Assembly: GCA_024275855.1 (NCBI GenBank)
Contig: JAJRYL010000299.1
Coordinates: 1 to 5,933 of the forward strand
Length of the DNA stretch: 5,933 nt
Source: Deltaproteobacteria bacterium
GTDB lineage: Bacteria; Desulfobacterota; GWC2-55-46; JADFVP01
Reading direction: 5' to 3'
Under the pieces are notes generated by a model, which searched no databases, was not told the origin of the DNA, and saw only the letters and a program-made list of their open reading frames with translations. Positions 1 to 5,933 of this stretch are shown one piece after another (position 1 is the first letter of the stretch; the number at the start of each line of letters is the position of its first letter). Made by a program: the position numbers and the translations under genes.

Positions 1-811
<811 letters not shown>

Positions 812-1276
812 TTACAGCTCTTCAGTCTCAGCGTTGCGGTAAGCGGCAAGCACGTCTAACGCGGTTGCCGCGCAGAACCCCCTTGCCGAAAGATGCCTGT
901 ACGCCCGCTCGAACTCTTTTTTGGAGAGCGGGCCGTTGGTACCGCTTTTGCGGAGCCACTTCCGTATGGCGGTATTTGCGCTCTTTAGCTCGGTCTCGTC
1001 GTCTATCCCGTCAATAACCTTGTTTATGATTTCGTCCGCTATCTTGCGCTTCTTTAAGTCGAGCCTGATCTTATATCTGCCCCATGCCTTGTTTCTTAAA
1101 CGCGAGTGAGCGAGTTCCGTAGCGAAGCGCAGGTCGTTAAGGTAAGAGGCCTCTAAAAGGTAGCCGATGGTCGAGTCTATCTCTTTAGCGGTAAACTCTT
1201 TAGCGCCCGCAAGCTTCTCTCTCATCTCATGTTCAGTGCGTTCTCGGTACGAGAGAAACCTGAGGGCAACGGTCAA
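812..1276 (-). CDS. recX: RecA regulatory protein RecX
   Basis: RecX binds RecA filaments in the cytoplasm and limits their growth and activity. The 154-residue protein is close to the usual family length and built of charged three-helix repeats. The first repeat has the family pattern ALRFLSYRERTEHEMREKL (4-22), the middle has YLNDLRFATELAHSRL (45-60) then KAWGRYKIRLDLKKRKIADE (63-82), and the last has the LSARGFCAATALDVL helix pair (129-143). The annotated start is TTG at 1276, weakly supported by AAGAG 8 nt upstream; no ATG or GTG is available in this frame, because the pilT stop codon TAA (1313-1315) closes the same frame 12 codons upstream. Immediately upstream is a ten-A run (1288-1297). 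If one A were absent, the frame would extend to a GTG at 1310, giving 165 residues starting MAPDEKKRADPL. The gene lies 36 nt after pilT and presumably shares the recA transcript. Identity is firm; the start is uncertain. Confidence 0.9.
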   Translation of the reverse strand: MTVALRFLSYRERTEHEMREKLAGAKEFTAKEIDSTIGYLLEASYLNDLRFATELAHSRLRNKAWGRYKIRLDLKKRKIADEIINKVIDGIDDETELKSANTAIRKWLRKSGTNGPLSKKEFERAYRHLSARGFCAATALDVLAAYRNAETEEL

Positions 1277-1287
1277 CGGATCCGCTC

Positions 1288-1297
1288 TTTTTTTTTT
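1288..1297 (-). repeat. Ten-A homopolymer at the recX 5' end
   Basis: On the minus strand the sequence between pilT and recX holds ten consecutive A residues, read as T on the plus strand. The GTG at 1310 opens a frame running into this tract (GTG GCC CCG GAC GAA), and the recX frame leaves it, offset by one base. A change of one base in tract length, in DNA, transcript or read, would connect the two. Such runs are prone to both sequencing error and polymerase slippage. Confidence 0.75.
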
Positions 1298-1312
1298 CGT
1301 CCGGGGCCACAG

Positions 1313-2491
1313 TTAAAAACGCTCTATATCCGAATCTTCCTCCGTGGCCGCCTCGGTTGCCTCGTCCTGCTCTTCGCTGTTGTCGGTATCCTGCCACCCC
1401 ATATCGCTTGTAGAGGTAACGCCGCTTACCTTAAGGTCGAAGTCGTCCGCGTTGGAGGCCTGATTCAGGGCCTCGCCTTTGGTGATAAAACCTTTATCGA
1501 GCAGAGCCATGATAGACTGGTCAAAGGTCTGCATACCGTAGGTTGTATGCCCTTTTGCGATAGCGTCCATTATCTCTTTTGTCTTCTCTTTATCTTCTAT
1601 GCACTCGCGTATTCTCGACGTGCTTACCATTACCTCAACCGCCGGTACGCGGTGGTTGCCCTCTTTGGTCGGTATAAGGCGCTGGGATATTATGGCCTTT
1701 ATTACTCCGGCGAACTGCAATCTGATCTGCTTCTGCTGGTACGGTGGAAAGACAGAGACTATGCGGTTTATCGTCTCCATAGCGTCTATAGTATGGAGCG
1801 TAGAGAGAACGAGGTGCCCGGTTTCAGCCGCTGTAAGGGCTATTTCCACTGTCTCAAGGTCGCGCATCTCTCCGACCATTATTATGTCCGGGTCCTGGCG
1901 CAGGGCTCCGCGCAGGGCCTCAGAGAAGTTGTTTGCGTCAACGCCGATTTCGCGCTGGTTAATAATACAGCGGCGGTCCCTGTGAAGAAATTCAATAGGG
2001 TCTTCAATAGAGATTATGTGGCCGGACCTGTTGGAGTTTATCTTGTCGAGTATGGCCGCGAGCGTGGTCGATTTACCGCTGCCGGTTACCCCTGTTACGA
2101 GTATAAGGCCGCGCCTCTCCTCGGCTATCTTCTCTATTACCTTCGGCAGGTTCAGCTCTTTGAAGCTTTGAATCTTTATCGGTATAACCCTTAAGACAAC
2201 GCCTACGGCTCCGCGCTGCTGAAAGATATTTACCCTGAAACGGCCAAGCCCCGGAACGGAGTAGGCCATATCCACCTGGTGCAGTTCCTTGAAGGTCTCT
2301 TTCTGGGTCTCGTTCATCAGCCGAAGGGCCATCTTCGAGACTTCGTCCGGAGCGAGCCGTTCGTGGTTCCGTACAGGAACGAGGCTTCCGTTTATCCTTA
2401 AAATAGGCGGCACGCCGGCCTTCAGGTGAACGTCCGACGCTTTTCCTTTTACCGCGATATTTAGTATCGAGGTAAGGTCTATCTCGGCCAT
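1313..2491 (-). CDS. pilT: Type IV pilus retraction ATPase, PilT/PilU family
   Basis: This is a cytoplasmic hexameric secretion-type ATPase expected to power pilin disassembly and pilus retraction at the base of the type IV pilus machine. The 392-residue protein has the N-terminal PAS-like domain opening with ASDVHLKAGVPPILRING (18-35), then the RecA-like motor: Walker A GVTGSGKS (134-141), Asp box IISIEDPIEF (159-168), Walker B DIIMVGEMRD (202-211) and His box LSTLHT (229-234). The C-domain carries GMQTFDQSI (319-327). The canonical PilT AIRNLIRE motif is not recognisable; the region EIMDAIAKGHTTYGMQTFDQ and the ending ALNQASNADDFDLKVSG (341-357) look more like PilU. An acidic tail rich in Asp and Glu (367-390) follows. 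The ATG at 2491 is preferred over an in-frame start 14 codons upstream, since it has AAGGAG 9 nt before it and matches the family start. It begins 4 nt after the recA stop. Family certain; PilT versus PilU is not. Confidence 0.94.
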   Translation of the reverse strand: MAEIDLTSILNIAVKGKASDVHLKAGVPPILRINGSLVPVRNHERLAPDEVSKMALRLMNETQKETFKELHQVDMAYSVPGLGRFRVNIFQQRGAVGVVLRVIPIKIQSFKELNLPKVIEKIAEERRGLILVTGVTGSGKSTTLAAILDKINSNRSGHIISIEDPIEFLHRDRRCIINQREIGVDANNFSEALRGALRQDPDIIMVGEMRDLETVEIALTAAETGHLVLSTLHTIDAMETINRIVSVFPPYQQKQIRLQFAGVIKAIISQRLIPTKEGNHRVPAVEVMVSTSRIRECIEDKEKTKEIMDAIAKGHTTYGMQTFDQSIMALLDKGFITKGEALNQASNADDFDLKVSGVTSTSDMGWQDTDNSEEQDEATEAATEEDSDIERF

Positions 2492-2495
2492 AAAA

Positions 2496-3563
2496 CTACA
2501 CTCCTTCGGTTTGAGCAGGTTCTTTCGCACCAATGCCGTTAAACGCTAAAATCTTTCTTTCAAGCTCTTCGGCGGCTTCGGGGTTTTCCTTGAGAAAGGT
2601 TCTGGCGGACTCTTTGCCCTGTCCGAGCCTGTCTCCGTTGTATGAGAACCACGACCCGCTCTTCTCGACTATATCGGCCTTTACGCCGAGGTCTATAAGG
2701 TCACCCTCCCATGAAATGCCCTCGTTGAACATGAGATCGAACTCGGCGTCTTTAAAAGGCGGGGCGAGCTTATTTTTAACGACCTTTACACGCACCCTAT
2801 TGCCTATTACCGCGTCGGCCTGCTTAATCTGCCCTATTCTTCTTATGTCGAGCCGTATGGAGGCGTAGAATTTAAGCGCGTTGCCGCCCGTTGTCGTCTC
2901 AGGAGAGCCGAAGAAGACACCTATTTTGTGCCGTATCTGGTTTATGAAGATAACGCAGGTATTCGATTTACCTATCGTAGAGGTAAGTTTTCTAAGCGCC
3001 TGGCTCATCAGGCGGGCCTGAAGACCCATGTGCGCGTCTCCCATGTCGCCTTCAAGCTCGGCTCTCGGCACGAGCGCGGCAACAGAGTCTATTACTATAA
3101 GGTCAACAGCGCCGCTCCTGATAAGCACGTCGGTGATTTCAAGCGCCTGCTCTCCGGTGTCGGGCTGAGAGAGCAGTACTTCATCGACGTTAACGCCGAG
3201 TCTTTTAGCGTACTCCATGTCGAGGGCGTGCTCGGCGTCTACAAAAGCGACGGTGCCGCCGTCTTTTTGCGCCTCTGCCGCTATGTGGAGCGCTAAAGTT
3301 GTTTTACCGGAACTTTCCGGGCCGTATATTTCCACAACCCTGCCCTTTGGCACGCCGCCTATGCCGAGCGCTATGTTAAGCCCCGGAGAGCCGGTAGAGA
3401 TGGTGTCTACACCGATAATAGCGTTGCCTTTGCCGAGCTGCATTATAGAGCCCTTGCCGAACTGCTTCTCGATCTGGCTTATAGCCATATCAAGGGCTTT
3501 GTGTTTTTTATCTGTTTTACCGTTCTCTTTGACGTTATCTTTGTTTTTGGTCGGTGCGGCCAT
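2496..3563 (-). CDS. recA: Recombinase A
   Basis: RecA forms ATP-dependent filaments on single-stranded DNA, drives homologous pairing and strand exchange, and stimulates LexA self-cleavage. All core elements are present: Walker A GPESSGKT (81-88), the catalytic Glu in DAEHALD (109-115), Walker B LIVIDS (155-160), loop L1 near [20 protein letters not shown] (171-190), and loop L2 with [19 protein letters not shown] (217-235). The length of 355 is normal, but the distribution is shifted: the N-terminus is about 15 residues longer than in E. coli and rich in Lys, Asp and Asn, whereas the C-terminus ends soon after [11 protein letters not shown] with few acidic residues instead of a long acidic tail. 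At the start of L2 the usual Met (E. coli 197) is His212. The ATG at 3563 has GGAGG 9 nt upstream. thpR ends 39 nt upstream; no LexA-box-like palindrome was seen in that spacer. Confidence 0.99.
   Translation of the reverse strand: MAAPTKNKDNVKENGKTDKKHKALDMAISQIEKQFGKGSIMQLGKGNAIIGVDTISTGSPGLNIALGIGGVPKGRVVEIYGPESSGKTTLALHIAAEAQKDGGTVAFVDAEHALDMEYAKRLGVNVDEVLLSQPDTGEQALEITDVLIRSGAVDLIVIDSVAALVPRAELEGDMGDAHMGLQARLMSQALRKLTSTIGKSNTCVIFINQIRHKIGVFFGSPETTTGGNALKFYASIRLDIRRIGQIKQADAVIGNRVRVKVVKNKLAPPFKDAEFDLMFNEGISWEGDLIDLGVKADIVEKSGSWFSYNGDRLGQGKESARTFLKENPEAAEELERKILAFNGIGAKEPAQTEGV
2501..2506 (-). promoter_or_regulatory. Shine-Dalgarno of pilT, inside the recA 3' end
   Basis: AAGGAG on the minus strand lies 9 nt before the ATG at 2491 and within the last codons of recA. 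It decides the pilT start against the in-frame upstream ATG at 2533, and its position implies translation of pilT is coupled to recA. Confidence 0.8.
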
Positions 3564-3572
3564 TTGTCCGTT

Positions 3573-3577
3573 CCTCC
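3573..3577 (-). promoter_or_regulatory. Shine-Dalgarno of recA
   Basis: GGAGG on the minus strand sits 9 nt before the recA ATG at 3563, in the 39-nt gap after thpR. It is the strongest ribosome binding site in the window, which suits an abundantly made protein. Confidence 0.85.
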
Positions 3578-3602
3578 GTTGGGGGTATTTCGTTGGTTAA
3601 GT

Positions 3603-4241
3603 TTATAGTTCCGTAACTGGCGCCGCATTGGCGAGTTCAGCGGTAAAGAGCGGCGTATGGAGTACAACGCCGGAACCGAGTACGCTGCTGAAGAGTACGA
3701 AAGAGTTTACTCTAAAGTCTATCTCTTTGTTATAAGTTTTTTTCTCTTCCTCTTTTAAAAATTTGGCGGTTATACGTCCGGCGGTGTGCATATCTTCTCT
3801 GTGCCGTATTCTGCATAACGTCATATGGGGCCGGTATTTACGCTCTTCAACCTTTAAACCTATTGAACGCAGCCCGATGTCGAGCCTCTTTTTTAGCTCT
3901 ATAAGGCTCTTTAGCCCGTCTCCCTCTTTTAAACCGAGCCACAGGGTTTTCGGTCTATTAATGTTAGGAACCCGCTTCAGCCCGCCAACGGTGAGGGTGA
4001 AAGAGTGCAGCCCGGTAGTCGCCTCCTGCATCTCCTTGCATATAGGCCCGACCATAGACGGGTCTATGTCGCCGAGAAAGTTGAGCGTAATATGAAGGTT
4101 GGCGCTTTTAACCCATGCGGCCCTAAACGGCTCTTTACGCTCAGGGGTGTCCGGGCTGTGCTTGCCTCTCAGCAGAGCCTGTACCTCGTGTATCCGGTCT
4201 TTAACAGGCTCCGGAAGCGGTATAGCGATAAATGTTCTTAT
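3603..4241 (-). CDS. thpR: RNA 2',3'-cyclic phosphodiesterase (LigT/ThpR, 2H family), apparent ATA start
   Basis: This is a 2H phosphoesterase; characterised relatives hydrolyse RNA 2',3'-cyclic phosphates and can join tRNA halves by a 2'-5' link, but the cellular substrate is unclear. Both catalytic H-x-T-x motifs are present: HITL (50-53) and HMTL in YRPHMTLCR (139-142), with the family ending [11 protein letters not shown]. The protein of 212 residues is somewhat longer than the usual 175-190. The family N-terminus [12 protein letters not shown] is fully encoded, but its first codon is ATA (4239-4241), overlapping the pncC stop by 4 nt as ATAA, the geometry normally seen as ATGA. No ATG, GTG, TTG or CTG occurs in this frame between the upstream stop at 4320-4322 and codon 23. 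The first ATG, at 4055, would delete the first catalytic motif. A GAGAG 6 nt upstream is a weak binding site. Family is firm; the initiation codon is either non-canonical or a G-to-A change. Confidence 0.88.
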   Translation of the reverse strand: MRTFIAIPLPEPVKDRIHEVQALLRGKHSPDTPERKEPFRAAWVKSANLHITLNFLGDIDPSMVGPICKEMQEATTGLHSFTLTVGGLKRVPNINRPKTLWLGLKEGDGLKSLIELKKRLDIGLRSIGLKVEERKYRPHMTLCRIRHREDMHTAGRITAKFLKEEEKKTYNKEIDFRVNSFVLFSSVLGSGVVLHTPLFTAELANAAPVTEL

Positions 4242-4777
4242 AGCGCACTCTCTAAAAAGTCGGCAAGTACGGTCAGCGCCGCCGTGGCGCTCCGGTCTTT
4301 TATAGACACTCGCGTGCCTTTAAAGTTGAAGAGACGAACGAAGGCAGGCTTGCTTGTCTCTGCGCTCTTTTTATCCTCTGTTTTTACCGTGATGCCTATA
4401 TAAACGGTACCAACCGGTTTCTCTTTTGTGCCGCCGCCAGGCCCGGCAATGCCGGTAAGCGAGATGGATATGCCGGCCTTTGTCTTTTTGGCTACGCCTT
4501 CAGCCATTTCAGCCGCTACCTCTTTAGAGACCGCGCCGTGCGTTTTCAGCGTACCGGCTTTTACACCCAGGAGGCTTCGCTTAAGGTCGTTTGAGTAGGC
4601 TACTATACCGCCTGTGAAGAAAGCGGAACTTCCGGGAATATCCGTTATACGGCTCGCTACAAGCCCCCCTGTACAGCTTTCGGCTACAGCGAGCTTCGCT
4701 CCCTTTATACCGCTTAAGAGCTTTGCGAGACGCTCTTCGGCAGATACCGCCGCACTCTCTTTAGAGGAACCCGACAT
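4238..4777 (-). CDS. pncC: Nicotinamide-nucleotide amidase (CinA C-terminal domain protein, PncC)
   Basis: PncC-type enzymes deamidate nicotinamide mononucleotide to nicotinate mononucleotide in NAD recycling. The protein is 179 residues and consists only of the CinA C-terminal domain; the N-terminal MoCF-like domain of full CinA (about 410 residues) is absent, and nothing upstream encodes it, because pgpA abuts. Landmarks are the catalytic AESCTGG (32-38, with the expected nucleophile Ser34), [20 protein letters not shown] (53-72), [14 protein letters not shown] (81-94) and [20 protein letters not shown] (106-125). The ATG at 4777 overlaps the pgpA stop by one base (TAATG) and has AAGGG 7 nt upstream. 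A longer in-frame reading begins inside pgpA and adds 39 Arg-rich residues with no family resemblance, so I reject it. Older annotation would call it CinA or competence-damage protein; a role in competence is not implied by this domain alone. Confidence 0.94.
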   Translation of the reverse strand: MSGSSKESAAVSAEERLAKLLSGIKGAKLAVAESCTGGLVASRITDIPGSSAFFTGGIVAYSNDLKRSLLGVKAGTLKTHGAVSKEVAAEMAEGVAKKTKAGISISLTGIAGPGGGTKEKPVGTVYIGITVKTEDKKSAETSKPAFVRLFNFKGTRVSIKDRSATAALTVLADFLESAL

Positions 4778-5229
4778 TAAAGTACCCTTAACAGTATGTG
4801 TGCGATTATATTGACATAAATACCGGATGCAACGTCGTCTAAAACTATCCCCGCGCCGCCTTTCATCTCTTTGTCTATCTTGCAGGCCGGCCACGGTTTC
4901 AGAATATCAAAAATACGGAAAAGAAGGAATACAAATATTGCGTTGACCGGCGTGAACGGAACGAGGAAGAAGGCGAAGAGCACGCCCGATACCTCGTCTA
5001 TCGTTACCCTGGCCGGATCTTTCTGGTTGAAGATTTTTGCGGCCTCTCCGGCGGTATAGATAGAGAGCGCGAGTATGCCGAGAATGAAAAGCGCCTGCCC
5101 GGTTATACCAAACCCTGAGATAAAGTACGCGATAACCACGCCCCAGAGCGTGCCTACCGTGCCCGGAGCCTTGGGCGTATAACCCGTGTAGGTGGCTGTT
5201 GCGATAAAAAGTATTATGGCTTTTTTCAT
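4777..5229 (-). CDS. pgpA: Phosphatidylglycerophosphatase A
   Basis: PgpA removes the phosphate from phosphatidylglycerophosphate, the last step to phosphatidylglycerol, at the inner membrane. The 150-residue length is typical. Family motifs in order: [13 protein letters not shown] (18-30), [12 protein letters not shown] (71-82) and [16 protein letters not shown] (104-119) followed by the acidic LDDVASGIY (130-138); the Asp and Glu residues of the second and last motifs are the likely metal ligands. Hydrophobic stretches near 28-60, 84-105 and 131-148 fit a small multi-span membrane protein. The ATG at 5229 starts 11 nt after the rodA stop, with only a short AGG 5-7 nt upstream as binding site. 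The stop overlaps the pncC start by one base, so the two are probably translationally coupled. Confidence 0.95.
   Translation of the reverse strand: MKKAIILFIATATYTGYTPKAPGTVGTLWGVVIAYFISGFGITGQALFILGILALSIYTAGEAAKIFNQKDPARVTIDEVSGVLFAFFLVPFTPVNAIFVFLLFRIFDILKPWPACKIDKEMKGGAGIVLDDVASGIYVNIIAHILLRVL
4785..4789 (-). promoter_or_regulatory. Shine-Dalgarno of pncC
   Basis: AAGGG on the minus strand, 7 nt before the ATG at 4777 and inside the pgpA coding sequence. It supports the short 179-residue form of pncC rather than the 39-residue extension. Confidence 0.65.
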
Positions 5230-5240
5230 AAATACCTGCG

Positions 5241-5933
5241 CTAAAATGTAAAACGGCGAATCTTTATATTTATAAGAAGCCCTACAGCGACCATAGAGGT
5301 TATAAGGAACGAGCCGCCGTAAGAGATAAAGGGCAACGGTACCCCGACTACCGGCAGCAGGCCGGAGACCATGCCGAGGTTGAAGATAATGTGCCAGAAG
5401 AGCATTGACGAGATACCGAGAGCAACTAAAAAGCCGAACTTGTCTTTTGAGTTCTCGGCGCTGTTAAGCCCTCTTAAAATCAGCAGAAGAAAGAGCGATA
5501 GTATTGTGATGGAGCCGACAAGGCCCCACTCTTCGGCGAGCACGGAAAAGATGAAGTCCGTATGCTGCTCAGGAAGAAACATCAACTTGCCCTGCGTGCC
5601 CATTGTAAAACCCTTGCCGAAGTAACCGCCGGAACCGATTGCTATTTTCGACTGTATAAGGTGGTAGCCTGTTCCGAGCGGGTCTGTCTCCGGTCTGATA
5701 AAACCCGTAAGGCGAGCCTTCTGGTAACCCTTAAGCCCCATCCATACAACAGGAATAGAGGCCCCTATCAAGAGTATAATTCCGGCTATTAAACGGCGGC
5801 GCACCTTTATGGCCAGCACTATAGACCAGAAGATCATCCAGGTAATCAAGGCCGTACCGAGGTCAGGCTCTTTTGCGATAAGCGCAAATGGTACTATCAT
5901 TAAAGCGAACGGAAAGGCAAGTTCTCTCAGCCC
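5241..5933 (-). CDS. rodA: Rod shape-determining protein RodA, C-terminal 230 residues (5' end off window)
   Basis: RodA is the SEDS-family peptidoglycan glycosyltransferase of the elongation complex, working with a class B penicillin-binding protein and MreBCD in the inner membrane. The frame is open to the right edge, so roughly the first 140 residues are missing; the ATG at 5900 is internal, since the preceding in-frame residues GLRELAFPFAL continue the protein. Present are EPDLGTAL (22-29 of the visible part) with the catalytic Asp24, matching E. coli RodA Asp262; the RPETDPLGTGYHLIQSKIAI segment (80-99) and GSGGYFGKG; FLPEQHTDFIFSVLAEEWG (119-137) of the large periplasmic loop; and NLGMVSGLLPVVGVPLPFIS (185-204) with YGGS. 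Hydrophobic spans near 5-20, 27-42, 48-65, 137-154, 166-187 and 206-222 agree with a polytopic protein. These motifs favour RodA over FtsW or SpoVE, which I consider unlikely. A penicillin-binding protein 2 gene would be expected just off the right edge. Confidence 0.96.
   Translation of the reverse strand, partial: GLRELAFPFALMIVPFALIAKEPDLGTALITWMIFWSIVLAIKVRRRLIAGIILLIGASIPVVWMGLKGYQKARLTGFIRPETDPLGTGYHLIQSKIAIGSGGYFGKGFTMGTQGKLMFLPEQHTDFIFSVLAEEWGLVGSITILSLFLLLILRGLNSAENSKDKFGFLVALGISSMLFWHIIFNLGMVSGLLPVVGVPLPFISYGGSFLITSMVAVGLLINIKIRRFTF

Noticed and set aside
1229..2194. 321-codon open frame on the plus strand, antisense to pilT and the recX 5' end
   Set aside because: It mirrors pilT codons, is unusually rich in Tyr, Arg and Leu, resembles no family I know, and lies opposite a clearly conserved ATPase. 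It is a shadow of codon bias.
2492..2533. 14-residue N-terminal extension of PilT
   Set aside because: It overlaps the end of recA; the ATG at 2491 has AAGGAG at 9 nt and matches the usual family start.
2928..3296. Plus-strand open frame antisense to recA
   Set aside because: It lies wholly opposite conserved RecA loops and has no recognisable domain or binding site.
3603..4055. 150-residue version of ThpR starting at the ATG at 4055
   Set aside because: It would lose the first catalytic motif HITL and the conserved first strand, both of which are intact upstream in the same frame.
4778..4894. 39-residue N-terminal extension of PncC
   Set aside because: It overlaps pgpA, has an Arg-rich composition with no family match, and the ATG at 4777 has a proper binding site and the TAATG junction.

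Overview
This window is one continuous run of eight bacterial housekeeping genes, all on the minus strand, so transcription reads from the right edge to the left. In transcription order they are rodA (5' part cut off by the window), pgpA, pncC, thpR, recA, a pilT/pilU-type ATPase gene, recX and alaS (3' part cut off). No RNA gene, mobile element, CRISPR array or long repeat was seen. No gap between genes exceeds about 95 bases.

Organism: the order pgpA, cinA/pncC, thpR, recA, pilT, recX, alaS resembles arrangements I know from deltaproteobacterial-type genomes (Desulfobacterota and relatives). The protein sequences fit a Gram-negative, rod-shaped bacterium with type IV pili. GC content looks moderate and Ile codons are often ATA. 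This placement is an inference from gene order and general sequence feel; a marker-gene phylogeny would settle it.

Layout: rodA, pgpA and pncC handle envelope and cofactor work (septum-independent wall elongation, phosphatidylglycerol synthesis, NMN deamidation). They are tightly packed: 11 nt between rodA and pgpA, a 1-nt TAATG overlap between pgpA and pncC, and a 4-nt overlap between pncC and thpR. A 39-nt spacer with a good ribosome binding site precedes recA. Then come a pilus-retraction-type ATPase 4 nt after recA, and recX, the RecA modulator. A 94-nt AT-rich spacer precedes alaS. The packing suggests one operon or a few overlapping transcripts, with alaS the likeliest to have its own promoter.

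Two genes have unusual 5' ends. thpR has no ATG, GTG, TTG or CTG where the protein family must begin. The only fitting start is an ATA codon overlapping the pncC stop, so a gene caller would truncate it past its first catalytic motif. recX begins at a TTG just downstream of a run of ten A residues; removing one A would join it to a GTG start lying 2 nt after the pilT stop. Both could be sequencing or assembly errors or real biology. Otherwise the window is ordinary conserved chromosome; I do not see an undescribed system here.
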